From contig JAIXPW010000221.1 in assembly GCA_027485995.1 (NCBI GenBank), positions 1 through 64,000 on the forward strand: a DNA stretch of 64,000 nt. Direction: 5' to 3'. Positions 8,414 through 16,783 of this stretch are shown here, one piece after another; position 1 is the first letter of the stretch; every line of letters begins with the position of its first letter. The translations under genes and the position numbers were made by a program. The notes below the pieces were generated by a model. That model searched no databases. It saw only the letters and a program-made list of their open reading frames with translations, and was not told the DNA's origin. This DNA is from Verrucomicrobiaceae bacterium. GTDB taxonomy: Bacteria; Verrucomicrobiota; Verrucomicrobiia; Verrucomicrobiales; Akkermansiaceae.

Positions 8414-9624
8414 ATGCGATGAAAACGATCCGCCTGCTGGTCTTGCTGCTAGGCGTCGCCTTTTTCTGGAGTGGTGTGCGCAAAGGGTCGGTCGTGAGCC
8501 GTCTGAAGGCCGAACACGAGGTTCTGGTCAGCCGGGCCAGATCCATCGGAGTTCCGGAAAACGAAAACTACGAAGAGCGTAGTAGTTCGCGTGCACCCAG
8601 CAGGCCATCCTCTTCGAGGATTCCAGCCGAGCGGCTCAAGGATGAGCTTGTCGCGGCCTATCATCGTTTGAAGTCGCTTGAAGATTCAGAGGATCCTGAA
8701 ACCCGATTGAAGGTCGAGGCGGAGGTAAGGGAATGGATCGGGCGATTGATCGACCTCTCTCCGAAGGAATTGAAGCGGATGATTGCCGATCTGACATCGG
8801 ATTCGTCCCTGGATCCGAAGGAGGTCCGAGACCTGATCAGCGTGGCCCTGAATCTCGCGGCGTCACGCCAGGGGGAGGCGGCTGCTGAGCTGGCGCTGCT
8901 TCATCGAAAGGAGGGGGGGAGCGTGAGTGGCGTCATGTCTTCTTGGGCCAGGCTGGATCCCTCAAACGCCTTTGCCTGGCTGGCGAGGAACAAGGCCGAG
9001 CTGGGCGAGGAGTATCAGTCCGTGCTGCAGCAGGCGGTCAGTCAGTCGGGAGCCTCCGATCCGGCTCAGGCCATCGATGGGTTGCAGCTCATGCCAGATG
9101 GACGGCAACATTCCGCGACGGCGAAGGCGCTGACAGCCATGCTCGCGGATGAACCCTCCCGCGCTGCCATGGCGGCGGCGATCCTTGAGAAGGAGGTCGG
9201 TCTGAACGATGAGGCTGATCTGTTTGATGGCCTTGGGAAGTCGATGGTGGATCATGCCGGAGATTTGAGCGCCGCGTGGTTGAAGGGGCTTTCTTCCGAA
9301 CAGGCGATGTATCTTGCGAACGGCGTGAACCAATCATCAAAAGCCCTTGAGCGGCCGGGTGCCTGGTTGGATTGGATGGCAGGTGCGCTCCTGCCTGAGC
9401 AGATGTCGTCCACTGCCAAGCCTCTCCTCACGAAATGGATCAATGAGGACTACGAGGCCGCCGGTGAGTGGATCAACCGCCAGCCCGCCGGGGATTTCCG
9501 CAACGAGGCCGCTGCGAACTACGCGCGGATGATGGCGAAGCGTTTCCCCGACACCGCGAAGGACTGGGCGAATTCCTTGCCGGAAGGGCCGGAGAAGCGG
9601 TGCTTGCTCGAAGATCTCAAGTGA
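8410..9624 (+). CDS. membrane-anchored helical protein with DPxxAxxW-type repeats, unknown
   Basis: A 404-residue paralogue-like partner of the preceding gene, joined by an ATGA overlap at 8410; a second ATG at 8419 would remove three residues. After an N-terminal anchor (MKTIRLLVLLLGVAFFW) and a Ser/Arg-rich linker it has a helical body containing DPSNAFAWLAR, DPAQAIDGLQLMP, YEAAGEWINRQPAGDFRNEA and a final DTAKDWANSLPEG unit. Probably a periplasmic scaffold-like protein. No enzymatic motif seen. Confidence 0.7.
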   Translation: MNAMKTIRLLVLLLGVAFFWSGVRKGSVVSRLKAEHEVLVSRARSIGVPENENYEERSSSRAPSRPSSSRIPAERLKDELVAAYHRLKSLEDSEDPETRLKVEAEVREWIGRLIDLSPKELKRMIADLTSDSSLDPKEVRDLISVALNLAASRQGEAAAELALLHRKEGGSVSGVMSSWARLDPSNAFAWLARNKAELGEEYQSVLQQAVSQSGASDPAQAIDGLQLMPDGRQHSATAKALTAMLADEPSRAAMAAAILEKEVGLNDEADLFDGLGKSMVDHAGDLSAAWLKGLSSEQAMYLANGVNQSSKALERPGAWLDWMAGALLPEQMSSTAKPLLTKWINEDYEAAGEWINRQPAGDFRNEAAANYARMMAKRFPDTAKDWANSLPEGPEKRCLLEDLK

Positions 9625-9630
9625 GCCCGA

Positions 9631-10146
9631 TTACGGACTGAGGGTCGCCAGCTTCTTGCCCAGCTTGGAAGAGAACAGCGCGAGAACGATTCCGATTCCA
9701 CAGGGGGCGAGGTGGGACAGCAGTTCGGATTGGGAGACCGGCTCAGGGCGCTCGAGCAGGCTGGGGCCGGTCCGAGGCTTCACCATCGCTTCGCTGATCT
9801 GGAAGATTGCAGGGCTCAGGTGGTCGAGGAAGAAGTAGAGCCCGAACCCGAGAATCACGAGGGAGTAAAGGTGTCCGACGGTGGTTCCACCGAGTTCAAG
9901 GTTCGGATCGGTCTGCCCAACAATCTTGCGGCTCAAGCCGGAGGCAAAAACCCAGCCGAGAATGGCCAGAATCAAGTAGAATCCTGGAACCGAAACCATG
10001 CTCAAGAGGACAAGGAGGTTCCGCCCCACGCTGTCGCCATAACTGGCGATGTGATCAATTCTCAAGAGCAGTCCCAGAACCGCCGAGATCATCCAGTAGA
10101 TGGCGAACACCCTGAACAGGACGATGACAAGTGTGGAGAGTCTCAT
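9631..10146 (-). CDS. multi-pass membrane protein, unknown
   Basis: About 171 residues starting MRLSTLVIVLFRVFAIYW, with three to four hydrophobic segments and a polar loop (about residues 120-140) before a last TM. An upstream ATG at 10161 would add five residues. It is convergent with the gene ending at 9624, only six bases away. No family recognised. Confidence 0.55.
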   Translation of the reverse strand: MRLSTLVIVLFRVFAIYWMISAVLGLLLRIDHIASYGDSVGRNLLVLLSMVSVPGFYLILAILGWVFASGLSRKIVGQTDPNLELGGTTVGHLYSLVILGFGLYFFLDHLSPAIFQISEAMVKPRTGPSLLERPEPVSQSELLSHLAPCGIGIVLALFSSKLGKKLATLSP

Positions 10147-10215
10147 GGAAATTGAATGCATGCAGTCTGCCCCGGTCGTTCACCGTTCGTCACGCTTTTC
10201 ATCCCAGCCCCAACA

Positions 10216-10257
10216 AACAAGGCCTCCGAAGATCGTGTCTCCGGAGGCCTTTTGTTC
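10216..10257. terminator. hairpin terminator downstream of the sialate esterase gene
   Basis: AACAAGGCCTCCG pairs with CGGAGGCCTTTTGTT around a short loop (10217-10255), with T/A tracts on both sides. It lies just after the sialate esterase gene on the minus strand. Confidence 0.75.
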
Positions 10258-10292
10258 GTTTCGAATTTCAGATTTCGAGCTTCGGATTTTCT

Positions 10293-11882
10293 TCAATCCA
10301 CATCCGTGCGGAACGGCGAGGCGGGGAGGCCTTCCTTGTTGAAGAGGTTCACATCGGGCACGTTCGCCCAGCCATAGCGGACGGCCTTAGGATCGGCCAC
10401 GCCTTCACCGGAGACGACGACCTTGTCGCCCTTGATCTCGGCCTTGGCAGGAACGAATTTCCCATCAGCCCCGGCGATGGTGAAGCCTTTCAATTCGCCA
10501 TCCTTGGCGACGAGTCCGCCACCGGTGTGGGTGAAGGTGAGAGCAATCTTGTCGCCCTGCGCCTTCATCGAGGCATACAGCGGGCCGGAGTATTCGATCC
10601 TCTCGCCATAGGTCAGGGCGCGGGCGGCGAGGGCGAGGCGCTGGCCGACGGGCTCCTTCTGGGTCGGATGGATGTCGGTGGCATTGCCCACGTCGGTGGT
10701 CACGGCCATGGCAGTGTTCTTCGACTTGGAAAGCGTGAGGAACTGGGCCTCGCGGATCTCAGGCGGCTGGCCGTTGAAGGGGGCGATCTGGACGAAGAAG
10801 AACGGGAAATCCCCCTGCTTCCACTTGGAGCGCCAGTCGGCGATCATGGCCGGGAACAGCGTCCGATACTGCTTCGCCTGACCGGCATTCGACTCGCCCT
10901 GATACCAGATGGCGCCCTTGATGCCGTACGGGATGATCGGCGCGACCATGCCGTTGTAGAGGGCGGTCGGGCTGTTCTGATTGCCTTCCGGACCGGCGGG
11001 AGGATTCGGCGCCGGGCTGGAAGGCACCGGCTTCGGAGGCAGAGGTTGGCCGGCGGCCTTGGCAGCGGCGGTCGCTTCGGTCCAGGCCTTCAATTGTTCG
11101 TTGAAGCCCTTGCCGACGGTCTCGTCCCATTCCTTCTTCTTCGCCTGAAACTCAGCCAGCTTCGCCGGATAGGCGGCGGCCACGGCATCGTAGTTCGCCT
11201 GCGAGGCCTTCACCGAGTCGACATAGCCTTTCAGCTCCGGATCGGAGCCGAAGCCTTCGAAGCTGGTCCATGCCTGGGCCGGAGTGCCGCCCCACGAGGT
11301 GTGGATCATCCCAACCGGCACACCGAGCTTCTTGTAGAGATCACGCGCGAAGAAGTAACCGACTGCGGAAAAGCTGCCGACGGTTTCCGGCGCGCACTCG
11401 ACCCATTTCCCGACCGCTTCGGTCTGGGGTTTCGCCGAGACCTTCTTGGTCACGGTGAACATGCGGATCTTCGGGTAGTTGGCCTTCGGGCCTTCCTCCT
11501 TGGCGTTGTGGGCCTTGGCGAAGGTCCACTCCATGTTCGACTGTCCGGAGCAGACCCAGACCTCACCGACGAGGAGGTTGTTGACGGTCACCGTGTTGTC
11601 GCCGGTGATCTTCATCGTGAGTGGAGCGCCCTCCTTGAGCGGCTTGAGGCTCACGCTCCAGGTGCCGTTGGCCGCAGTGGTGGAAACCTTCTGATTGCCG
11701 AGTTCGACGGTCACCTTTTCGCCATCGCGAGCGGTGCCCCAGACAGGAACCGCCTGGCCGCGCTGGAGGACGGCCCCGTCGGTGAAGAGCGGGTTCGGTT
11801 TCACTTCGGCCCAAAGGGAGCCGGTGGCGAGTGCCGCCAGCGCGAGCGCAGCGAACGGAATGGTGGTGGGTTTCGAGGTCAT
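10293..11882 (-). CDS. exported sialate O-acetylesterase
   Basis: A 529-residue secreted SGNH-type esterase that removes O-acetyl groups from sialic acids or other acetylated sugars. It has a signal peptide (residues 1-25, cleaved near SLWA-EV) and a beta-rich N-terminal region starting PNPLFTDGAVLQRGQ. Then come the family motif GEVWVCSGQSNMEW with likely nucleophile Ser115, HTSWGGTPAQAWTS, GAIWYQGESNA, and the C-terminal Asp-His box DIHPTQKEPVG. An insertion of about 100 residues lies between the SWGG and WYQGE motifs. Such esterases are typical of Verrucomicrobiota that degrade host or algal glycans. Confidence 0.93.
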   Translation of the reverse strand: MTSKPTTIPFAALALAALATGSLWAEVKPNPLFTDGAVLQRGQAVPVWGTARDGEKVTVELGNQKVSTTAANGTWSVSLKPLKEGAPLTMKITGDNTVTVNNLLVGEVWVCSGQSNMEWTFAKAHNAKEEGPKANYPKIRMFTVTKKVSAKPQTEAVGKWVECAPETVGSFSAVGYFFARDLYKKLGVPVGMIHTSWGGTPAQAWTSFEGFGSDPELKGYVDSVKASQANYDAVAAAYPAKLAEFQAKKKEWDETVGKGFNEQLKAWTEATAAAKAAGQPLPPKPVPSSPAPNPPAGPEGNQNSPTALYNGMVAPIIPYGIKGAIWYQGESNAGQAKQYRTLFPAMIADWRSKWKQGDFPFFFVQIAPFNGQPPEIREAQFLTLSKSKNTAMAVTTDVGNATDIHPTQKEPVGQRLALAARALTYGERIEYSGPLYASMKAQGDKIALTFTHTGGGLVAKDGELKGFTIAGADGKFVPAKAEIKGDKVVVSGEGVADPKAVRYGWANVPDVNLFNKEGLPASPFRTDVD

Positions 11883-11990
11883 GTGGAGAAAAAGGAGTCT
11901 GCTACTACGCAGCGACCGGCCTTTTCCTTCAGGGAGGCTGATGATTGTGGCTCCACCCCACAGAGGCTTTCCGCTTTGGAAACAGAGTGA

Positions 11991-12331
11991 TCAGTGACCA
12001 CGATTGATCCGAATCAACTGCCCAGTGAGCGACTCGAGCTCCAGTAATTGGCTATGTACTTTCTCTGCCAGTGCAGAGCAGTCCGGATTCTCGGTGCAGA
12101 CGATGATGCCTTGGTGATCGGGATTCTGGCGATGAAGACGGATGAAGTCCTGACGATTGTGGGTGATGACGGCCCGTTTTGTTCGATGGCGAAAGCAAGC
12201 ACCGACTCATCCGGAATGGCGTCATTGGCCTTTCCCGCATCCAGTGAAGTCAACACATCGTGTCCCAACTGACGGAGGGCGATGACGGCGGGCAGCGGAA
12301 AGTTTTCGTTCGAATACAATCTCGCCAACAT
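11991..12331 (-). pseudogene. PIN-like DUF5615 toxin gene with a frameshift
   Basis: The first 52 codons read MLARLYSNENFPLPAVIALR...FAIEQN, the N-terminal half of a DUF5615 (PIN-like) toxin with acidic D/E residues. The frame then becomes nonsense. Adding one base in the A4/T4 run at 12177-12180 restores AVITHNRQDFIRLHRQ and GIIVCTENPDCSALAEK down to a stop at 11991, a normal-length protein of about 113 residues. This looks like a single-base deletion or a sequencing error. Without correction the product would end at 12014 with an unrelated tail. Its partner is the overlapping DUF433 gene. Confidence 0.75.
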
Positions 12332-12663
12332 GAATCATCCCCGTTGGCTACGATTTCACGATCCATCTCATCCCGGTGGGCCCTGGCGTAGTTCCAAGCA
12401 TTGGCCAGATCCTCGGCGGTGAGGGTTGGATAGGCGGCAAGCAATTCAGCATCCGTCCTACCTCCCCGGCGCATGGCTTCGAGCAACCAGACCGGGATAC
12501 GGGTGCGGATGATGCGGGCTGAACCTCCGCAGATGCCTTCGCGGAAATCAATTCCGGGATGGGCGTTCGCCACCTCCATGGCCACAAGCGTGAGCAGACG
12601 AACCTGATCTCCCTTCGGAAGATGCAGCACCGCCTCGCGGAGGTCATCGAAGCTCGTGGTCAT
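12250..12663 (-). CDS. DUF433 antitoxin-like protein with an abnormal C-terminal run-on
   Basis: A DUF433 protein, the usual antitoxin partner of DUF5615 toxins. The recognisable part runs to about residue 110: GSARIIRTRIPVWLLEAMRR, then RTDAELLAAYPTLTAEDLANA, a helix-turn-helix-like region. After VANGDDSC the frame runs on for about 27 residues inside the toxin gene, giving an 82-bp overlap. Such pairs usually overlap by only a few bases, so the normal stop may have been lost. The run-on residues look non-native. Confidence 0.75.
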   Translation of the reverse strand: MTTSFDDLREAVLHLPKGDQVRLLTLVAMEVANAHPGIDFREGICGGSARIIRTRIPVWLLEAMRRGGRTDAELLAAYPTLTAEDLANAWNYARAHRDEMDREIVANGDDSCWRDCIRTKTFRCPPSSPSVSWDTMC

Positions 12664-12710
12664 GACACTTATTTAGCACAAGCAGCCTCAGGACGCGCCA
12701 AACTTTTTCC

Positions 12711-13985
12711 TCACAGCTCCTTGATCCAAATGTTGGCAAAATCGATGGACGCGCCGTGATGCTGGAGGGCGAGCTTGCCCTTGGCGGGGACGTTGGGGAG
12801 TTGGGCGTTGTCGATGACCTTCTGGCCGTTGAGATCAACGGTAAGACGGTCGCCCTTTATGGTCACCATGGTGCGGTTCCATTCGCCGAGCGGTCTGTCG
12901 GCCTTCACTTTCGGGGTGACTCCCGCACGGACTTCGGGCGGGAGGCTGCCATTGGTGCGGTAGCCAAAGACCTCGCCGGAACCGACGGGCCAGTTCCAGA
13001 GGTTGACCTGGCTTTTCTCGTTGCCGCGAAGATAGACGCCGCTGTCGAGTTCCTGCACTTCGACCATTTCCGTCTGGCCATCCGGGCCCTTCTTTTCATT
13101 GCCATCAGGACCGATGACCGGACGCTTCATGAGCGGTCCGATGCCGGACCAGCGCCAGTCGAAGACGAGGGTGAAGTCGCCATACTCCTTTTCGGTCCAG
13201 ATCTGACCGGCGGACTTGGCCGCGCCGTTGTGCTTGAGGAGGCCGTTGGTGGCGGTCCAGCTGGCATCGCCTTCCTTTTCGGGCTTCCAGCCGGCGAGGG
13301 TGAGACCATCGAAGATCTGGGTGAAGCCGCTGGCCCTGACGAGGGGGAGGTTGGCCTTCTTCGGCAGCTCGGAAATGCGGATGTTTCTGAAGGCGACTCG
13401 GTCGCCGTGGCCGCAAAAGGTGAGATGACCGGCGCGGCGCTTGGCTCCCTCATGCTTAGGGAACTCCACGTTGAGCTTGTCGAGGTCGGCGGTGAGGACG
13501 ATCTGGCCGTTGACCACGACGCGGATGTCCTTTCCTTCGACGAACACCCGTTCGTGGTTCCACTCGCCAACGGGCTTGAGGGCCCCCTGCTTGGCGGGGA
13601 CCATGGTGTAGAGCGAGCCGTGGAACTGGTAGGGCTTGAGGTCCTTGTACTTCGGTGCCGTGCTGTCGAGGATCTGGAGTTCCATGCCCACGTAGGCGGC
13701 GTCGCCGTTGCCGGGGTAATGGATGCCCAGGCCGTTGTTCGCGCCGGGCGCGAGCTGGAACTCGAAGTCGAGGACGTAGTTGGAGAAGATCTCGTCGGTG
13801 GTGAGGTTCCGACCCTGCGGGGTGCAGACAATGGTTCCATTTTCCACGGCGTATCCCTCTCCGTGCCAGCCGGCGAGGTCCTTGCCGTTGAAGAGTTCGC
13901 GGAACTTCGCCACCGGAAGCGCCTCCTCCGCGAAGGCGGGGGCGGCGAGGGAGAACAGGGAGAGGAGGAGGAAACGGGTGTTCAT
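12711..13985 (-). CDS. exported two-domain DUF1080 (3-keto-disaccharide hydrolase) protein
   Basis: A 424-residue secreted protein with a signal peptide (residues 1-19) and two DUF1080 concanavalin-like domains. The first (about 25-205) has FRELFNGKDLAGWHG and the second (about 222-424) has FTQIFDGLTLAGWKPE; each ends in a NIRI or NIWI strand. The family is now linked to hydrolysis of 3-keto-glycosides. Only six bases separate it from an upstream Gfo/Idh/MocA oxidoreductase, which fits a pathway in which sugars are oxidised at C3 and then cleaved. The pathway is inference. Confidence 0.9.
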   Translation of the reverse strand: MNTRFLLLSLFSLAAPAFAEEALPVAKFRELFNGKDLAGWHGEGYAVENGTIVCTPQGRNLTTDEIFSNYVLDFEFQLAPGANNGLGIHYPGNGDAAYVGMELQILDSTAPKYKDLKPYQFHGSLYTMVPAKQGALKPVGEWNHERVFVEGKDIRVVVNGQIVLTADLDKLNVEFPKHEGAKRRAGHLTFCGHGDRVAFRNIRISELPKKANLPLVRASGFTQIFDGLTLAGWKPEKEGDASWTATNGLLKHNGAAKSAGQIWTEKEYGDFTLVFDWRWSGIGPLMKRPVIGPDGNEKKGPDGQTEMVEVQELDSGVYLRGNEKSQVNLWNWPVGSGEVFGYRTNGSLPPEVRAGVTPKVKADRPLGEWNRTMVTIKGDRLTVDLNGQKVIDNAQLPNVPAKGKLALQHHGASIDFANIWIKEL

Positions 13986-13991
13986 GGTCTG

Positions 13992-15065
13992 TTAGAGATC
14001 GATGGTTTTGCCTGTGCGGAAGCTTTCATCGGCGGCGGCGACGATGCGCATGGAGGAAATGGCGTCCTGCATGTGGTCGGTGAGGTCGAGGTCGTTCAGG
14101 ATGGCGTTGAGAAAGTACTCCTGTTCGCGATGACAAAGCTGGTCGTGGTCGGGCTCGTCGTCGAGGCGGATTGTTTCATCGGCGCGGGCGAAGCTTCCTT
14201 CGGGCGTGAGCTGCGAATGATGCAGCCGCAGGGCCTGGGTCTGGGTGTGGGCGTCGACATTCGCGCTCTGCCCTTCGGCGGCGGCCTTTTCGGCGACGAT
14301 TGAGACGCAGCCTTTCGGGCCAACCACGTCCTTCACGAAAAACGCGACCTCGCTCATCATCGGCCCCCAACCGGCCTCGTACCAGCCGACGGAGCCATCG
14401 GCGAAGGTGACCTGGAGCGCGCCGTAGTTGATCTTGCCCTCGGGCAGCTCGTCGCTGAGTCGGGCCCCGATTCCGGAAACGCGGATCGGTTTCGAGCGGG
14501 TCATCTGGCACATGACATCGACGTAGTGGACGCCGCAGTCCACGATCGGAGAAATGGACGCCATCAGGTTCTTGTGGGTCAGCCAGCTGGCTCCGGAGGA
14601 TTGCTGGTTGAGGTTCATGCGCATGACCAGCGGTTTGCCGAGGGTGTGGGACAGCTCGATGAAGCGGATCCAGCTCGGGTGGTGGCGGAGGATGTAGCCG
14701 ATGACCAGCTTGCGGTCGGCCTGGATGGCGGCGGCGACGATCTGCTCGGCTTCGGCCACGGTTTCCGCCAGCGGTTTCTCCATGAAGACATGGCATCCGG
14801 CAGCGAACGCGGCGAGGGCGTATTCAGCGTGGGTGTCCGGGTAGGTGGAGACGGAGACGGCATCGGGCTTCGTCTCGCGCAGGGCTTCATGGAAATCCCC
14901 GAACTCCGGGTAGCCACCGCCGAGTTCGGCATTGAGCTTGGCGCGGGATTCCGGTGAACGGGTCACCAGGCCACAGATTTCGAAGCCGGGAAGGCGATGA
15001 TAGGCGAGGGCGTGGGAGCGGCCCATGTGGCCGGCACCGACGCAAAGAACGCGGATGGATTTCAT
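13992..15065 (-). CDS. Gfo/Idh/MocA-family oxidoreductase
   Basis: A 357-residue NAD(P)-dependent sugar oxidoreductase. The N-terminal Rossmann fold has VLCVGAGHMGRSHALAY (glycine motif near residues 9-14), the conserved EKPLAETVAEAEQI follows (Glu-Lys-Pro near residue 96), and a beta-sheet C-terminal domain includes DCGVHYVDVMCQM with a likely catalytic His. No signal peptide is seen, so it is probably cytoplasmic. It is first in a two-gene operon with the DUF1080 protein, suggesting a role in 3-keto-sugar metabolism. Confidence 0.92.
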   Translation of the reverse strand: MKSIRVLCVGAGHMGRSHALAYHRLPGFEICGLVTRSPESRAKLNAELGGGYPEFGDFHEALRETKPDAVSVSTYPDTHAEYALAAFAAGCHVFMEKPLAETVAEAEQIVAAAIQADRKLVIGYILRHHPSWIRFIELSHTLGKPLVMRMNLNQQSSGASWLTHKNLMASISPIVDCGVHYVDVMCQMTRSKPIRVSGIGARLSDELPEGKINYGALQVTFADGSVGWYEAGWGPMMSEVAFFVKDVVGPKGCVSIVAEKAAAEGQSANVDAHTQTQALRLHHSQLTPEGSFARADETIRLDDEPDHDQLCHREQEYFLNAILNDLDLTDHMQDAISSMRIVAAADESFRTGKTIDL

Positions 15066-15159
15066 GCGGAAGCGGGAAGGACGAAAGGAACGCGGCCAGA
15101 ACGGCGATTCCCAAGCGGATGTTTCAATCCTTCACGCCAGAGCGCGCCTCTGCGACACA

Positions 15160-15193
15160 AAAACGCCCCGGCTCCATGAAGCCGAGGCGTTCC
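15160..15193. terminator. hairpin terminator
   Basis: AACGCCCCGGCT (15162-15173) pairs with AGCCGAGGCGTT (15180-15191), with one mismatch and a six-base loop. It is followed on the minus strand by TTTTGTG and lies downstream of the calcium-motif protein gene ending at 15224. Confidence 0.7.
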
Positions 15194-15223
15194 GGGATCG
15201 CGGCCTTGGAGGGCCGCTTCCTT

Positions 15224-16669
15224 TTATTCCCCCCCGGGAACAAATCCTGAGAAATAGGTCGTGCCGTTCTGGCTGATGACGATGGGCTGGCCTGCCGCGA
15301 GGAAATCCAAGAGGAGCTCGTCCGGCTCATCGGGGATGATCTCGAAATGGCGGTGCCCCTGGATGGCGTTCTGAACCTGGGCCATCACCAGGCTGCCACG
15401 TTCAATGCCTCCGATGGAGATCGTGTAGGTCCCCACTGGCAGGTTTTCAGCCTCGATTTCGACCTCGATGACTCCGACGAGGCCGATGTCCACCACGACC
15501 TTTGCTTCCGCCTGACTGGGCGTGCTGGCAGCAGCGGTGAGGGACTGGGTGAGAACGGTGGTGACTGGGGGTTCCGCAGTTCCTCCTCCGGGTGGGAGCG
15601 GATCAGGGGGAGCGGGAATGGTGCCTGAATAGTAAGCCACCCCGCCGAGTTCGATGACGATGGGCTGGTTGATGACCTCGAAGTTCAGAGGAAGACACTC
15701 CCCGCTCGTGGTGGTGGAAGTGCTCTTGAATTCACGCTCGCCCGAGGCCTTGCCGTTGCCACCGGCAAGCACCAGGGTGCCGCGAACCACGCCACCAATC
15801 CTGATGATGTAAACGCCAGGATCGAAGTCGCCTGCGTCCACTTTCAGCACGGTCGTGCCCGTGGCCATGCGCTGGATGGTGACACGCACCTCACTGTGAT
15901 TGAGGGCGGAACTGGTCGGAGTCAGGTCGGTGTGGACCTTGGCTTCATCCTCCTCGTCGTGGTGATCGGCATCGTCCTCGTCATCAAGACCATCGTTGTC
16001 ATCGTCGTTGTCATCGCGGTTCTTGTATCCGTCACCGTCAGCATCGTCCTCATCCGCATCGCCGTTGAGCCTGCCATCGCCATCGGTGTCGTCCTCGTTC
16101 GACGCGCTGTTCGATCTGGTGTCGCCATCGATGTCGGAGTCGGCGGTGTCCATGGTGTTGTCACCATCGATGTCGAGCTCGACGATGTCGTCGTCATCAA
16201 GGCTGTCGCCATCGATGTCATCCTCGGCCGAGTCATCATCGAGGCGACCGTCACCGTCGATGTCGAGTTCACCGGCCGAGTTGTCGGCCCGACGGTCGCC
16301 ATCGGTGTCGAGTTCCAGAGGATCGGTGTCGCCCATCTGGTCGCCGTCGATGTCGGTTTCCCCGAGTGAGTCATCCGCCTGGCGGTCGCTGTCGATGTCC
16401 TTTTCGGCGGGGTTGTCGTTGTTGATGTGGTCGCCGAGATATTGGCCGGTGTAGGGACCGGACTTGGCGATGCCACCGTCGACGTTGTCGTCGAGAGCGT
16501 TGGGTATGCCGTCGTTGTCAACATCAGGATCGACGATGTTGGGGACGCCATCGCCATCGAGGTCGGGGGCATTGGTGGCACCGTGCACCTGCAGCGGTGA
16601 GAGGCCGAGACTGAGCGCAGCGATCCACCTCAAGCCGGTTTTCATCCGGAACAGGGGGTGTGGTTTCAT
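15224..16669 (-). CDS. exported protein with many DxDxDG calcium-binding repeats
   Basis: About 481 residues. After a signal peptide (start ATG 16669; the region ends near QVHGA) comes a strikingly acidic stretch of about 190 residues made of thrombospondin type-3-like units such as DLDGDGVPNIVDPDVDNDG and DIDGDGRLDDDS. Two similar beta domains follow, each with an IIRIGGVVRGTL or TISIGGIERGSL core and a final YFSG or YYSG motif, joined by a Pro/Gly linker. Probably a secreted or surface calcium-stabilised protein. An in-frame ATG at 16744 would hide the signal peptide. Confidence 0.8.
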   Translation of the reverse strand: MKPHPLFRMKTGLRWIAALSLGLSPLQVHGATNAPDLDGDGVPNIVDPDVDNDGIPNALDDNVDGGIAKSGPYTGQYLGDHINNDNPAEKDIDSDRQADDSLGETDIDGDQMGDTDPLELDTDGDRRADNSAGELDIDGDGRLDDDSAEDDIDGDSLDDDDIVELDIDGDNTMDTADSDIDGDTRSNSASNEDDTDGDGRLNGDADEDDADGDGYKNRDDNDDDNDGLDDEDDADHHDEEDEAKVHTDLTPTSSALNHSEVRVTIQRMATGTTVLKVDAGDFDPGVYIIRIGGVVRGTLVLAGGNGKASGEREFKSTSTTTSGECLPLNFEVINQPIVIELGGVAYYSGTIPAPPDPLPPGGGTAEPPVTTVLTQSLTAAASTPSQAEAKVVVDIGLVGVIEVEIEAENLPVGTYTISIGGIERGSLVMAQVQNAIQGHRHFEIIPDEPDELLLDFLAAGQPIVISQNGTTYFSGFVPGGE

Positions 16670-16783
16670 GATCGTGATCGGTGAGGGTGTGGGGTTTTCT
16701 CCGCGCTGAGGGGATGAGTAGCGCTGTCTGACCGGATCCGGCAAAGGCTTTGAGGTAACGGCTTGGTTGGAATTCGTCCGCGT

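Noticed and set aside
10131-11990. 619-residue plus-strand frame over the sialate esterase
   Set aside because: Runs opposite to a gene with clear esterase motifs; codon-position GC bias explains the open frame.
12170-12184. Programmed -1 frameshift in the DUF5615 gene
   Set aside because: The site ACAAAAC is not a canonical X XXY YYZ heptamer and no downstream stem is evident; a deletion or sequencing error is simpler.
12756-14303. 515-residue plus-strand frame over the DUF1080 and oxidoreductase genes
   Set aside because: Crosses two real minus-strand genes and has no recognisable domain.
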